A stretch of DNA of 64,000 nucleotides from Streptomyces sp. NBC_01237 (GTDB taxonomy: Bacteria; Actinomycetota; Actinomycetes; Streptomycetales; Streptomycetaceae): NCBI RefSeq assembly GCF_035917275.1, contig NZ_CP108508.1:1116001-1180000 (forward strand), written 5' to 3'. The position numbers and the translations under genes are program-made. The notes below the pieces were generated by a model. That model worked only from the letters and a program-made list of their open reading frames with translations, was not told the DNA's origin and did not search any database. This document shows, one piece after another, positions 42,404-50,447 of this stretch; the stretch's first letter is position 1, and every line of letters begins with the position of its first letter.

Positions 42404-42427
42404 AGTGTAGTTGCAACAGATGTGCAA
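42404..42427 (-). promoter_or_regulatory. Nur-like (Fur family) box and -10 region of the tsaD-type gene
   Basis: On the minus strand TTGCAC-ATCTG-TTGCAA (42411-42427) matches the streptomycete nickel-regulator Nur box (TTGCAA-N5-TTGCAA) at 11 of 12 defined positions. TACACT (42404-42409) immediately after it is a plausible -10, so bound protein would cover the spacer. The 42428-42590 stretch between this and metE holds nothing else I can support. Confidence 0.45.
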
Positions 42428-42596
42428 TAAGGCGTCGGGCCGGAACGGTTCCGCGAGGGGCCGACGATGCGTGGAGAGCGGGGCAGCGGCCCGCGGCACG
42501 CCCCTTCGGCATGACCCGTGGGGGCGGATCCCGTGTCTCATGTCACGTTCCGGATGGTGAACATCGGCGCACCGGAAGTGGCCCGCCCTCTACTCT

Positions 42597-42790
42597 GGCG
42601 GTGCAGCTGGTTCGCCCTGTCCGCCAGGCAGACGCGTCGTAAGAGGGAACCCGGTGGGAATCCGGGACTGCCCCGCAGCGGTGAGTGGGAACGACCGCCG
42701 TCATACGCACTGGATCCGGTCGGATCCGGGAAGCGACGGCCACTAGGAATCTGCCCCGGCAGATGCGCCCACGAGTCCGAAGACCTGCCC
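42597..42790 (+). promoter_or_regulatory. Cobalamin riboswitch of metE
   Basis: The B12 core AGGGAACCCGGTGGGAATCC, followed by GGGACTGCCCCGCAGCGGTG (together about 42643-42682), and the 3' hallmark GAGTCCGAAGACCTGCC (42773-42789) are textbook. TACTCT at 42591-42596 is a candidate -10 just before it. About 180 bases of expression platform separate it from the metE start. In Streptomyces this element shuts off B12-independent methionine synthase when adenosylcobalamin is available. Confidence 0.93.
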
Positions 42791-42969
42791 GTTGCCCGCA
42801 CGCGACCCCTCGTGTGCGGATATCCCGGTGACCTCGTGGGCGGGTCGGCGTACATACCAGACGGAACTGCACGCCGATGGCGTACACCGGGTCCGTCCGG
42901 TTCGTCACCCCTTCGCGTCCGTGTCCCGTCTCCGGGATCTCAAGGAGTCATCTCGCGAAGGAGATTTCC

Positions 42970-45288
42970 GTGACAACCCAGCCCGCAGCCGCGGCAGCAC
43001 AGGCCACCGTGTACGGCTACCCCCGCCAAGGCCCGAAGCGGCAGCTGAAGAAGGCCATCGAGGGCTACTGGAACGGCCGGATCACCGCCGACGCCCTCCG
43101 GGAGACGGCGGTGGGCCTGCGCCGGTCCAACTGGCGGCAACTGGCGGATGCCGGAGTGCACGAAGTGCCCACCGGCGACTTCTCCTACTACGACCACGTC
43201 CTGGACACCAGCGTCATGGTCGGTGCTGTCCCCCGGCGGCACCGTGAGGCCGTCGAAGCCGACGCGCTCGACGGCTACTTCGCGATGGCGCGCGGGACGC
43301 AGGACGTGGCACCGCTGGAAATGACCAAGTGGTTCGACACCAACTACCACTACCTGGTACCCGAGTTGGGCCCGGACACCGTCTTCACCGCCGACTCCAC
43401 CAAGCAGGTCACCGAGCTGAAGGAAGCCCTCGCGCTCGGGCACACCGCCCGCCCGGTGCTCGTCGGCCCCCTCACGTATCTCCTGCTCGCCAAAGCCGCC
43501 CCCGGGGTGGCGGCCGGCTTCGAACCGCTCACCCTGCTCGACCGGCTGCTGCCGGTGTACGCGGAGGTCCTCGCCGATCTGCGGGCCGCCGGCGCGGAAT
43601 GGGTGCAGTTGGACGAGCCCGCGCTGGTCCAGGACCGCACCCCGGCCGAACTGAACGCCGCCTCCCGCGTCTACCGTGACCTCGGCGGCCTCACCGACCG
43701 CCCCAAGCTGCTCGTCGCCTCCTACTTCGGCCGGCTGGGCGAGGCCCTTCCCGTCCTGGCGAAGGCCCCGGTCGACGGCCTGGCCCTCGACTTCACCGAT
43801 GCCGCCGCCGCCAACCTCGAAGACCTCGCCGCCGCCGGCGGGCTTCCCGGCAAACGGCTCGTCGCTGGTGTCGTCAACGGCCGCAACATCTGGATCAACG
43901 ACTACGAGAAGTCGCTGGCCACCCTCGCCACCCTCCTCGGCCTCGCCGGCCGGGTCGACGTCGCGGCCTCCTGCTCCCTGCTGCACGTCCCGCTGGACAC
44001 GGCCCCGGAGAGGGACATCGACCCTCAGATCCTTCGCTGGCTCGCCTTCGCCGAACAGAAGACCGCGGAGGTCGTCACACTCGCGAAGGGCCTGACACAG
44101 GGCACGGGTGCCGTCACCGCCGAGATCGCCGCCAACCGGGCCGACCTCGCCTCCCGCGCCCACTCCCCCATCACCCACGACCCCGCCGTACGGGCCAGGG
44201 CCGCCGCCATCACCGACGCCGACGGCCGCCGCTCCCAGCCGTACGAGGAGCGTGCCGCAGCTCAACGGGCGCACCTCGGGCTGCCGTTGCTGCCGACCAC
44301 GACCATCGGCTCGTTCCCCCAGACCGCCGAGCTGCGCACGGCCCGCTCCGACCTGCGCGCGGGCCGGATCGACACGGCCGGTTACGAGGAGCGGATCAAG
44401 GCCGAGATCGGCGAGGTCATCTCCTTCCAGGAGCAGACCGGCATCGACGTCCTGGTCCACGGCGAGCCCGAACGCAACGACATGGTCCAGTACTTCGCCG
44501 AGCGGCTCACCGGCTACCTCGCCACACAGCACGGCTGGGTCCAGTCGTACGGCACGCGTTACGTCCGCCCGCCGGTCCTGGCCGGCGACATCTCCCGCCA
44601 CGAGGCGATGACGGTGCGCTGGACCTCGTACGCCCAGTCCCTCACCGACCGCCCGGTCAAGGGCATGCTGACCGGGCCCGTCACCATGCTCGCATGGTCC
44701 TTCGTCCGTGACGACCAGCCGCTCGGCGACACCGCCCGCCAGGTCGCCCTCGCCCTGCGCGACGAGGTCGACGACCTCCAGGCGAGCGGCACTTCGGTCA
44801 TCCAGGTCGACGAACCCGCCCTGCGCGAGACCCTGCCCCTGCGCGCGGCGGACCACGCCGGTTACCTCGACTGGGCCACCGAGTCGTTCCGCCTCACCAC
44901 CGGCGGCGTGCGTCCCGACACCCAGATCCACACCCACATGTGCTACGCCGAGTTCGGCGACATCGTCCAGGCCATCGACGACCTCGACGCCGACGTCATC
45001 AGCCTGGAGGCCGCCCGCTCCCATATGCAGGTCGCCCGCGAACTCGCCGCCCATGGCTACCCGCGCGAGGCGGGCCCCGGGGTGTACGACATCCACTCCC
45101 CCCGGGTGCCCGGCGCGGACGAGGCCGCCGCCCTGCTCCGCAAGGGCCTGGAGGCCATCCCCGCCGAACGGCTCTGGGTCAACCCCGACTGCGGACTGAA
45201 GACCCGCGGCTGGCGAGAGACCAGGGCATCCCTGGAGAACCTGGTCGCCGCGGCCCGCACCGTCCGCGGTGAGCTGCCCTCCGCCTGA
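42970..45288 (+). CDS. metE: Cobalamin-independent methionine synthase
   Basis: A 772-residue 5-methyltetrahydropteroyltriglutamate-homocysteine methyltransferase. The N-terminal half has YPRQGPKRQLKKAIEGYW and MTKWFDTNYHYLVPEL. The C-terminal catalytic half has LPTTTIGSFPQT and zinc-ligand segments with QIHTHMCYAEF (His, Cys) and LWVNPDCGLKTRGW (Cys). It methylates homocysteine without B12, in the cytosol. GTG 42970 follows GAAGGAGA, giving the usual N-terminus; the frame upstream belongs to the leader. It is controlled by the riboswitch at 42597-42790 and ends at a long hairpin. Confidence 0.96.
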   Translation: MTTQPAAAAAQATVYGYPRQGPKRQLKKAIEGYWNGRITADALRETAVGLRRSNWRQLADAGVHEVPTGDFSYYDHVLDTSVMVGAVPRRHREAVEADALDGYFAMARGTQDVAPLEMTKWFDTNYHYLVPELGPDTVFTADSTKQVTELKEALALGHTARPVLVGPLTYLLLAKAAPGVAAGFEPLTLLDRLLPVYAEVLADLRAAGAEWVQLDEPALVQDRTPAELNAASRVYRDLGGLTDRPKLLVASYFGRLGEALPVLAKAPVDGLALDFTDAAAANLEDLAAAGGLPGKRLVAGVVNGRNIWINDYEKSLATLATLLGLAGRVDVAASCSLLHVPLDTAPERDIDPQILRWLAFAEQKTAEVVTLAKGLTQGTGAVTAEIAANRADLASRAHSPITHDPAVRARAAAITDADGRRSQPYEERAAAQRAHLGLPLLPTTTIGSFPQTAELRTARSDLRAGRIDTAGYEERIKAEIGEVISFQEQTGIDVLVHGEPERNDMVQYFAERLTGYLATQHGWVQSYGTRYVRPPVLAGDISRHEAMTVRWTSYAQSLTDRPVKGMLTGPVTMLAWSFVRDDQPLGDTARQVALALRDEVDDLQASGTSVIQVDEPALRETLPLRAADHAGYLDWATESFRLTTGGVRPDTQIHTHMCYAEFGDIVQAIDDLDADVISLEAARSHMQVARELAAHGYPREAGPGVYDIHSPRVPGADEAAALLRKGLEAIPAERLWVNPDCGLKTRGWRETRASLENLVAAARTVRGELPSA

Positions 45289-45294
45289 CCCGAA

Positions 45295-45347
45295 GGTGCC
45301 CAAGGGGCCGGGGCGCGCCGACCGGCTCCCCGGCCCCTACGGGCACC
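45295..45347 (+). terminator. metE terminator
   Basis: Outer arms GGTGCCC/GGGCACC and inner arms AGGGGCCGGGG/CCCCGGCCCCT form a long two-part stem seven bases after the stop codon. The minus-strand HxlR gene ends on its other side, so it may serve both. Confidence 0.85.
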
Positions 45348-45402
45348 CCGGCCGCGGCACGGCGGACAGCGCACGACAACGGAGGCGAGGACGGGATTCG
45401 GG

Positions 45403-45816
45403 TCAGGGCCGGAGCGTGTCGTCGTAGCGGCGCCGGTTGTCGCCGATCTCCTTCCGGTGCGAGGCAGCCCATTCACCGAAGGCGGTGGCGGCATCCAGCA
45501 GTGTCGAGCCGAGTCCGGTCAGGGTGTACTCCACGCGGGGAGGAACGCTGGCATAGACGGTGCGGGTCAGCAGTCCGTCCCGTTCGAGCTGCCTCAGCGT
45601 CAGTGTGAGCATCCGCTGCGAGATGCCGGTGACGGCGCGGTGGAGCTCACCGAAGCGCAGCGTGCGGTCGCGGAGCCGGCCGATGACCAGGATGCTCCAC
45701 TTGTCGCCGATCACGCCGAGGATCTGGAGCACCTGTCGGCATGCTTCTTCCTCGGTCTCGCCTCGCTCGTGCCCCTCGGTCCTGGCCGCCGACGAGCTGT
45801 CCGGGATGGAAGGCAA
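45403..45816 (-). CDS. HxlR-family transcriptional regulator
   Basis: A 137-residue winged-helix protein. The HxlR signature is CRQVLQILGVIGDKWSILVI, with LRFGELHRAVTGISQRMLTLTL and VPPRVEYTLTGLGSTLL. The N-terminal Cys before the first helix is where redox-sensing members react with quinones or aldehydes. The start is TTG 45816 with GGAGG six bases upstream; an in-frame stop just before excludes a longer form. It is divergent from an SDR gene, the standard arrangement in which HxlR represses the enzyme gene. Confidence 0.9.
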   Translation of the reverse strand: MPSIPDSSSAARTEGHERGETEEEACRQVLQILGVIGDKWSILVIGRLRDRTLRFGELHRAVTGISQRMLTLTLRQLERDGLLTRTVYASVPPRVEYTLTGLGSTLLDAATAFGEWAASHRKEIGDNRRRYDDTLRP

Positions 45817-45896
45817 CGGTTACCTCCGTGTGCGTGACTGACAGCAATGTGCCGTCTTGTCCCTCTCCTCGTAGTAACGAAGCATGGGGCTACGAA

Positions 45897-45912
45897 CAAT
45901 ACGTAAGTATTG
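45897..45912. promoter_or_regulatory. Inverted repeat in the HxlR-SDR divergent promoter region
   Basis: CAATAC and GTATTG flank GTAA, 50 bp upstream of the SDR start and 80 bp from the regulator start. It is the best operator candidate for the HxlR protein. The region is AT-rich for this genome. Confidence 0.5.
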
Positions 45913-45961
45913 GGGCTCGGGCCGGTGTTACGTCCGACGCTCCGGTCGGGAAGGAACCTTG

Positions 45962-46708
45962 GTGGCAAAGACACTGATCGTTGTGGGTGCGGGCCCGGGG
46001 CTGGGGATGGGGGTGGCCCGTGCGTTCGGCCGCCATGACTTCAGGGTCGGACTGATCGCACGTACCAAGGCGAAACTGGACGCCCTGGTCGCTGAGTTGA
46101 CCGCGCTGGGCGTCACCGCCGCGGCCTTCCCCGCCGACATCCGCGACCGCGAGGCCCTCGCCGCGGCTCTGACCGCGGCGAGGAGCGCGCTGGGTCCGAT
46201 CGACGTCCTGGAATACAGCCCCAGCCCGACCGGGGCCATCACGCACGCCGCCGCGACCACGGTCGCCTCGGCCACCGCACAGTTCGAACTGCACGCACTG
46301 GGAGCCGTGACCGCGGTGCGGCACGTGCTGCCGGAGATGCGCGCCCGTGGCAATGGCACGCTGCTGCTCACCACGGGCGTCTCCTCGACGGTCCCGGCTC
46401 CCTTCCTGGCCAACGTCGGCATGGCCATGGCCGGGCTGCGGAACTGGGCACACGCCCTGCACACCGAACTCGCTCCGGAAGGGGTCCACGTCGGCACCGT
46501 GACCATCGCCCGCGGCATCGTCCCCGGTGGCGGTGAGGCCGACCCCGACGTCATCGGGGCCCGGTACTACACCCTGTATCAGCGGCGGGACCGTGCCGAG
46601 GAGATCATCGGCGACCTGGACGCCTTCCGGGCCCTCGTGGACCAGCGGGTCCACGGGGCGCCGGACGCCGCAGGCTCCGAAGACGGTGCGCACACTCGGC
46701 AGGCATGA
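45962..46708 (+). CDS. Atypical short-chain dehydrogenase (SDR) lacking the Tyr-x3-Lys motif
   Basis: About 248 residues from GTG 45962, with AAGGAA upstream. The Rossmann motif is clear: VVGAGPGLGMGVARAFG, and PADIRDREALAAAL follows as the usual second nucleotide contact. At the catalytic position, where SDRs have Ser...Tyr-x3-Lys, the sequence is TTGVSSTVPAPFLANVGMAM: the serine remains but no Tyr-x3-Lys is present. Similar streptomycete proteins exist, so this may be a diverged branch with a different chemistry or a nucleotide-binding sensor. It is probably controlled by the divergent HxlR regulator. Confidence 0.8.
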   Translation: MAKTLIVVGAGPGLGMGVARAFGRHDFRVGLIARTKAKLDALVAELTALGVTAAAFPADIRDREALAAALTAARSALGPIDVLEYSPSPTGAITHAAATTVASATAQFELHALGAVTAVRHVLPEMRARGNGTLLLTTGVSSTVPAPFLANVGMAMAGLRNWAHALHTELAPEGVHVGTVTIARGIVPGGGEADPDVIGARYYTLYQRRDRAEEIIGDLDAFRALVDQRVHGAPDAAGSEDGAHTRQA

Positions 46709-46739
46709 GCCCGCTCCGTCCGGCCGGTACGCTTCCGGG

Positions 46740-47330
46740 GTGACGCAGCACCCCATGCCGGACGAACGGCGTCCCGCGAACGACGGGCCGAAGGCTGCCG
46801 CCCGCAACCGGGCCGCGCTGGTCGCCGCCGCGCGGGAGATCTACGCGGAGTACGGGCTGGACGCTCCGCTTTCCGCGATCGCGCGCCGGGCCGGGGTCGG
46901 GCAGGGCGTTCTGTACCGGCATTTTCCCGACCGGGCCGCCGTGGCGACCGCGGTTCTGGAGGAGAACGTGCGGCAGGTCGAGCAGGCAGCCGCCGCCCAG
47001 GACGCGACGTTGGCCGACGCCCTCGGTGTCATGACGTGGCACCTGACGGAGTCGGCGGCATTCATCGGCCTCTTACACGTCGATGGAGCGGCCGGCCGAT
47101 CCGGCATCCGCGCCCACGCCCTGGCGCTCTCCGAGCGGGTCGAGCGCGGCCTGCGGGGGCACCTGACGGACGGTCACCGGCTGGGTGCGGCGGACGACCT
47201 CATGCTCGCGGTCGCCATGGTCTCCGGCGCCGTCACCGGCCCGACCCGTGAGGAGCGGGAACGCCGGGCCCTGGCCGCCTGGCGGCTGCTCGGCGTCGAG
47301 GTGGGACCGGTGCGGCCCTTCGACGGGTGA
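46740..47330 (+). CDS. TetR-family transcriptional regulator
   Basis: About 196 residues. The N-terminal DNA-binding domain is canonical: ALVAAAREIYAEYGLDAPLS, then AIARRAGVGQGVLYRHFPDRAAV. The ligand-binding domain is helical and short, of the SbtR/TetR_C type. GTG 46740 and ATG 46755 are both possible starts; neither has a strong ribosome site. It lies 31 bp after the SDR gene and may be co-transcribed with it. Its target is unknown; a TetR-like palindrome at 48481-48500 between the next divergent gene pair is a candidate. Confidence 0.88.
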   Translation: MTQHPMPDERRPANDGPKAAARNRAALVAAAREIYAEYGLDAPLSAIARRAGVGQGVLYRHFPDRAAVATAVLEENVRQVEQAAAAQDATLADALGVMTWHLTESAAFIGLLHVDGAAGRSGIRAHALALSERVERGLRGHLTDGHRLGAADDLMLAVAMVSGAVTGPTREERERRALAAWRLLGVEVGPVRPFDG

Positions 47331-47344
47331 GTGCGGGAGCGGTG

Positions 47345-48364
47345 TCAGCCGCCGTTGGACTGCCGGATGCCTTCCGCGGGCGCGTCGAAGGCGTACAGAT
47401 ACCCCCCGGCGGGCCCGCTGACGGTCATGTACGCCCTGGTCCCGCCGGGCGTGATCGCCACGTTCGTCACCGACTCCAGCCCTTTGTCGCGGGCGGGTAC
47501 TTCGACCGTCGCCAGACGCTCACCGTGCTGGTCGTAGACGACCATCGCGGGCCGGCCGTGCAGCCCCTGGTAGAGGTTGGCGTCCGCGTCGACGGCGATC
47601 GAGTCGGTCTGGGCGATCCCCCCGTCGACGCGGACAGCGGTGTGCCGGGAAGCCACCCCGCCCTTTCCGTCGAGGCGGAGGTAGGAGATCCGGTTCTGTG
47701 TCAGCTCGCTGATCCACAGCCCTCGGTAGTCCGCGTCGAACGAGATGCCGTTCGTCGCGGCGAGGTCCTCGGCCAGGACGGTGGCCTTTCCGCCGTCGCG
47801 GCCGATCCGCACCACACGCCCGTGCGCCACTCCCTCGGCCAGGCCGCGTGAGTCGCTGACGTACAGGTTTCCCTCCTCGTCGAAGGCGATGTCGTCGGGG
47901 TTCATCTGCGCTCCGTCGACCTCGCCGGAGAAGAAGGTCCGCGGATCGCTGCCGTCCGGGGCCAGGCTCACGACCTCGCCGTGGGCGTAGTCGGTCAGGT
48001 AGAGCCGTCCGTCGTACGGGCTGAACTGTGCCGAGGTGTAGGCCCCCCGGGCGTCGGTGTGGAGCGCCCGCGACGTCTTCTTCTCCACGTCGACGCGTAT
48101 CACCTTCGGCTTGCCCGCGGGTGCGGTGACATCGACGACGATCAGGTGGCCGTCCTCGTCGAAGGTCGGCCCCTCCAGCAGGGTCATCCCGGTCTCCTCG
48201 TGCACCTGCGTCAGCCGCATGACCTTGTGCGCGCGGATGGTCCGGTCCGTACCTGCGGGGGCCGCTCGGTCACGAGGGTCGCCCGGTTCCGTACCGCATC
48301 CGGTGAGGGCCAGCGCGCCCATCGCGGCGAGCACGGCAAGGGATCGGATCGGGAGTCGTCGCAT
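47345..48364 (-). CDS. SMP-30/gluconolactonase-like beta-propeller lipoprotein
   Basis: A 339-residue protein with a lipoprotein signal (MRRLPIRSLAVLAAMGALAL, lipobox LTGC, Cys23). The mature part is a six-bladed propeller of the SMP-30/NHL type: LEGPTFDEDGHLIVVDV, GRLYLTDYAHGEVVSLAPDG, NPDDIAFDEEGNLYVSDSRG, NGISFDADYRGLWISEL and TDSIAVDADANLYQGL. The acidic and asparagine residues in these loops usually bind a divalent cation and a lactone or sugar. It acts at the outer face of the membrane. It is convergent with the TetR gene (14 bp apart) and divergent from the monooxygenase gene. Confidence 0.85.
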   Translation of the reverse strand: MRRLPIRSLAVLAAMGALALTGCGTEPGDPRDRAAPAGTDRTIRAHKVMRLTQVHEETGMTLLEGPTFDEDGHLIVVDVTAPAGKPKVIRVDVEKKTSRALHTDARGAYTSAQFSPYDGRLYLTDYAHGEVVSLAPDGSDPRTFFSGEVDGAQMNPDDIAFDEEGNLYVSDSRGLAEGVAHGRVVRIGRDGGKATVLAEDLAATNGISFDADYRGLWISELTQNRISYLRLDGKGGVASRHTAVRVDGGIAQTDSIAVDADANLYQGLHGRPAMVVYDQHGERLATVEVPARDKGLESVTNVAITPGGTRAYMTVSGPAGGYLYAFDAPAEGIRQSNGG

Positions 48365-48480
48365 GGGGGATCACTCTTCCTGTCCGCTGGGTGCGGGTGC
48401 CGCGGGCCGGGAGGTTCGCAAGCGCCCGTTCGGGCGTGCGGACGTGCTCCGGCCGAGTGTCGCGATGGGCCCGCGCTTCA

Positions 48481-48500
48481 ACCGGACACCACTGTCCGGT
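48481..48500. promoter_or_regulatory. Perfect operator-like palindrome between the lipoprotein and monooxygenase genes
   Basis: ACCGGACA and TGTCCGGT flank CCAC, 66 bp before the monooxygenase start and 117 bp from the lipoprotein start. A second small inverted repeat (GGTAG-TTG-CTACC) abuts it. The size fits a TetR dimer. Confidence 0.6.
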
Positions 48501-48566
48501 AGTTGCTACCGTAGCGGACGGCCGTTCACCCCGGGACGGTCCGATCGGCAGGATCGAGGTCCCCGC

Positions 48567-50375
48567 ATGACACCTACTCAAGCGTCGACACCCGACGGCC
48601 TCACCGCGCTGAGGCAGCGATACCGCCTCGAACGTGAACGACGCGTACGGCCCGACGGCACCCGCCAGTACCGCGACGCCGAGACCGAGTTCGGCTACTA
48701 CGCCGCCGATCCGTACGCGGGGGAGCCGGCCGCACGCGATCCGCTGCGCGACACCGTCGACGTCGCCGTGGTCGGTGGTGGATTCGGCGGCATCCTCGCC
48801 GGGGCCCGGTTGCGGCAACAGGGTGTGGCGCGCGTCCGTATCGTGGAGAAGGGCGGCGACTTCGGAGGCACCTGGTACTGGAACCGCTACCCGGGCGTCC
48901 ACTGCGACATCGAGTCGCACGTGTACCTGCCGATGCTGGACGAGACCGGATACGTGCCGGAGTGGAAGTACGCTCCCGGTGAGGAGATCCGCCGCCACGC
49001 GGTACGGGTGGCACGGCAGTTCGACCTCTACCCGGACGCCCTGTTCTCGACCGCGGTCACCTCGCTGACCTGGGACGAGGAATCCGGGACATGGATCGTG
49101 GCCACCGACCGCGGCGACGCGTTCCGGGCCACGTACGTCGTCACCGCCACCGGCACCCTCTCCGAGCCCAAGCTCCCCGGGATACCCGGCATCGAGGACT
49201 TCACGGGCCACACCTTCCACACCTCGCGGTGGGACTACGCCTACACCGGCGGCACCGCGGACGGCGGCATGAGCGGCCTCTCGCACAAGCGGGTGGGCAT
49301 CGTCGGCACCGGAGCCACGGGCGTCCAGGTCATTCCCCTGCTGGCCGAGGACGCCGGACACGTCTACGTCTTCCAGCGCACCCCCTCCACCGTGGACGTG
49401 CGCGCCAACCGCCGTACCACCGCCCGGGACGTCGGCGCCGACCGCGAGGGCTGGGCACGCGAGCGCCGCGAGAACTACCTCCGTATCGTCTCCGGCGAGA
49501 CGGCCGAACAGGATCTCGTGGCGGACCGCTGGACCACGTCGGCGGGACTCCTGGAGAAGCTCCTGCCGAGCTTCCGCCGCCAGGGCGACCGGACAGCCTT
49601 CGAAGCCGCGTACGAGAAGGCCGACGCCGCCAAGATGAACGAGCTCCGCGCCCGCGTCGAGCAGACCGTCACCGACCCGGAGACGGCGGACAGGCTCAAA
49701 CCCTGGTACCGGTACGCCTGCAAGCGCCCCACCTTCTCCGACCGGTACTACCCCGCGTTCAACCGCGACAACGTCACCCTGGTCGACACCGCGGACACCC
49801 ACGGCATCGAGCGCGTCACGGAGAACGGCGTCGTGGTGGGCGACACCGCGTACGAACTCGACTGCCTGATCTTCGCCACGGGATTCTCCGTCGGCACCTC
49901 CGGTGTCCTGTCCGGCAAGCTCCCCGTCCACGGCCGCGGCGGCGTCCCGCTGCTGCACGCGTGGGGGCGACAGGGTCCGCGCACCCTGCACGGCTTCACC
50001 AGCAACGGCTTCCCGAACCTGATCCTGATGGGCTCCCTGCAGAACGCCAGCAGCGTCAACTACACGCACATCCTGGACGAGCAGGCTGTCCACGCCGCCG
50101 CCCTCGTCGCCGCCGCCGAAGCCGGGGGCGCCCTCATCGAACCGTCCCGCGAGTCCGAGGACACCTGGATCGCCGCGCTGGCCGAGGACGCCCCCGACCA
50201 CGAGTGGTTCCACGCCGAGTGCACCCCCGGCTACTACAACCGCGAAGGGCGCGGCCGGCCGAACGGCCCGTTCGCCTACCCCCACGGGGCGTGCGCCTTC
50301 CACGACCTCCTGAGGCGATGGCGCGAGGAGTCCATGGACGAGATCCTCCGGACCAGGACTCCCGCTCGTCCCTGA
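48567..50375 (+). CDS. Flavin-containing Baeyer-Villiger-type monooxygenase
   Basis: A 602-residue protein from ATG 48567 with GAGGT upstream. The FAD motif is VAVVGGGFGGILAGARL and the NADP motif VGIVGTGATGVQVIPLL. Between them lies FTGHTFHTSRWDY, which matches the Baeyer-Villiger fingerprint F-x-G-x3-H-x3-W-[PD]. GGTWYWNRYPGVHCDIESHV is also typical of cyclohexanone/phenylacetone monooxygenase relatives. It inserts oxygen next to a ketone using NADPH and O2. The N-terminal ~60-residue extension is common in long BVMOs. Substrate unknown. The divergent lactonase-like lipoprotein is suggestive, since BVMOs make esters or lactones, but the two act in different compartments. Confidence 0.92.
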   Translation: MTPTQASTPDGLTALRQRYRLERERRVRPDGTRQYRDAETEFGYYAADPYAGEPAARDPLRDTVDVAVVGGGFGGILAGARLRQQGVARVRIVEKGGDFGGTWYWNRYPGVHCDIESHVYLPMLDETGYVPEWKYAPGEEIRRHAVRVARQFDLYPDALFSTAVTSLTWDEESGTWIVATDRGDAFRATYVVTATGTLSEPKLPGIPGIEDFTGHTFHTSRWDYAYTGGTADGGMSGLSHKRVGIVGTGATGVQVIPLLAEDAGHVYVFQRTPSTVDVRANRRTTARDVGADREGWARERRENYLRIVSGETAEQDLVADRWTTSAGLLEKLLPSFRRQGDRTAFEAAYEKADAAKMNELRARVEQTVTDPETADRLKPWYRYACKRPTFSDRYYPAFNRDNVTLVDTADTHGIERVTENGVVVGDTAYELDCLIFATGFSVGTSGVLSGKLPVHGRGGVPLLHAWGRQGPRTLHGFTSNGFPNLILMGSLQNASSVNYTHILDEQAVHAAALVAAAEAGGALIEPSRESEDTWIAALAEDAPDHEWFHAECTPGYYNREGRGRPNGPFAYPHGACAFHDLLRRWREESMDEILRTRTPARP

Positions 50376-50447
50376 CGATCCATCTGCCCCGTTCTGCGGG
50401 GAGCGGGTCCCGGACGCGTGGCCCGTCCTTCCGGAAGAGCGGGCGTC

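Noticed and set aside
42940..45303. 787-codon minus-strand frame opposite metE
   Set aside because: Shadow of metE; the plus strand has the zinc-ligand motifs, the ribosome site and the riboswitch.
50387..50401. CCCCG/CGGGG hairpin after the monooxygenase gene
   Set aside because: Five-bp arms occur by chance at this GC content.
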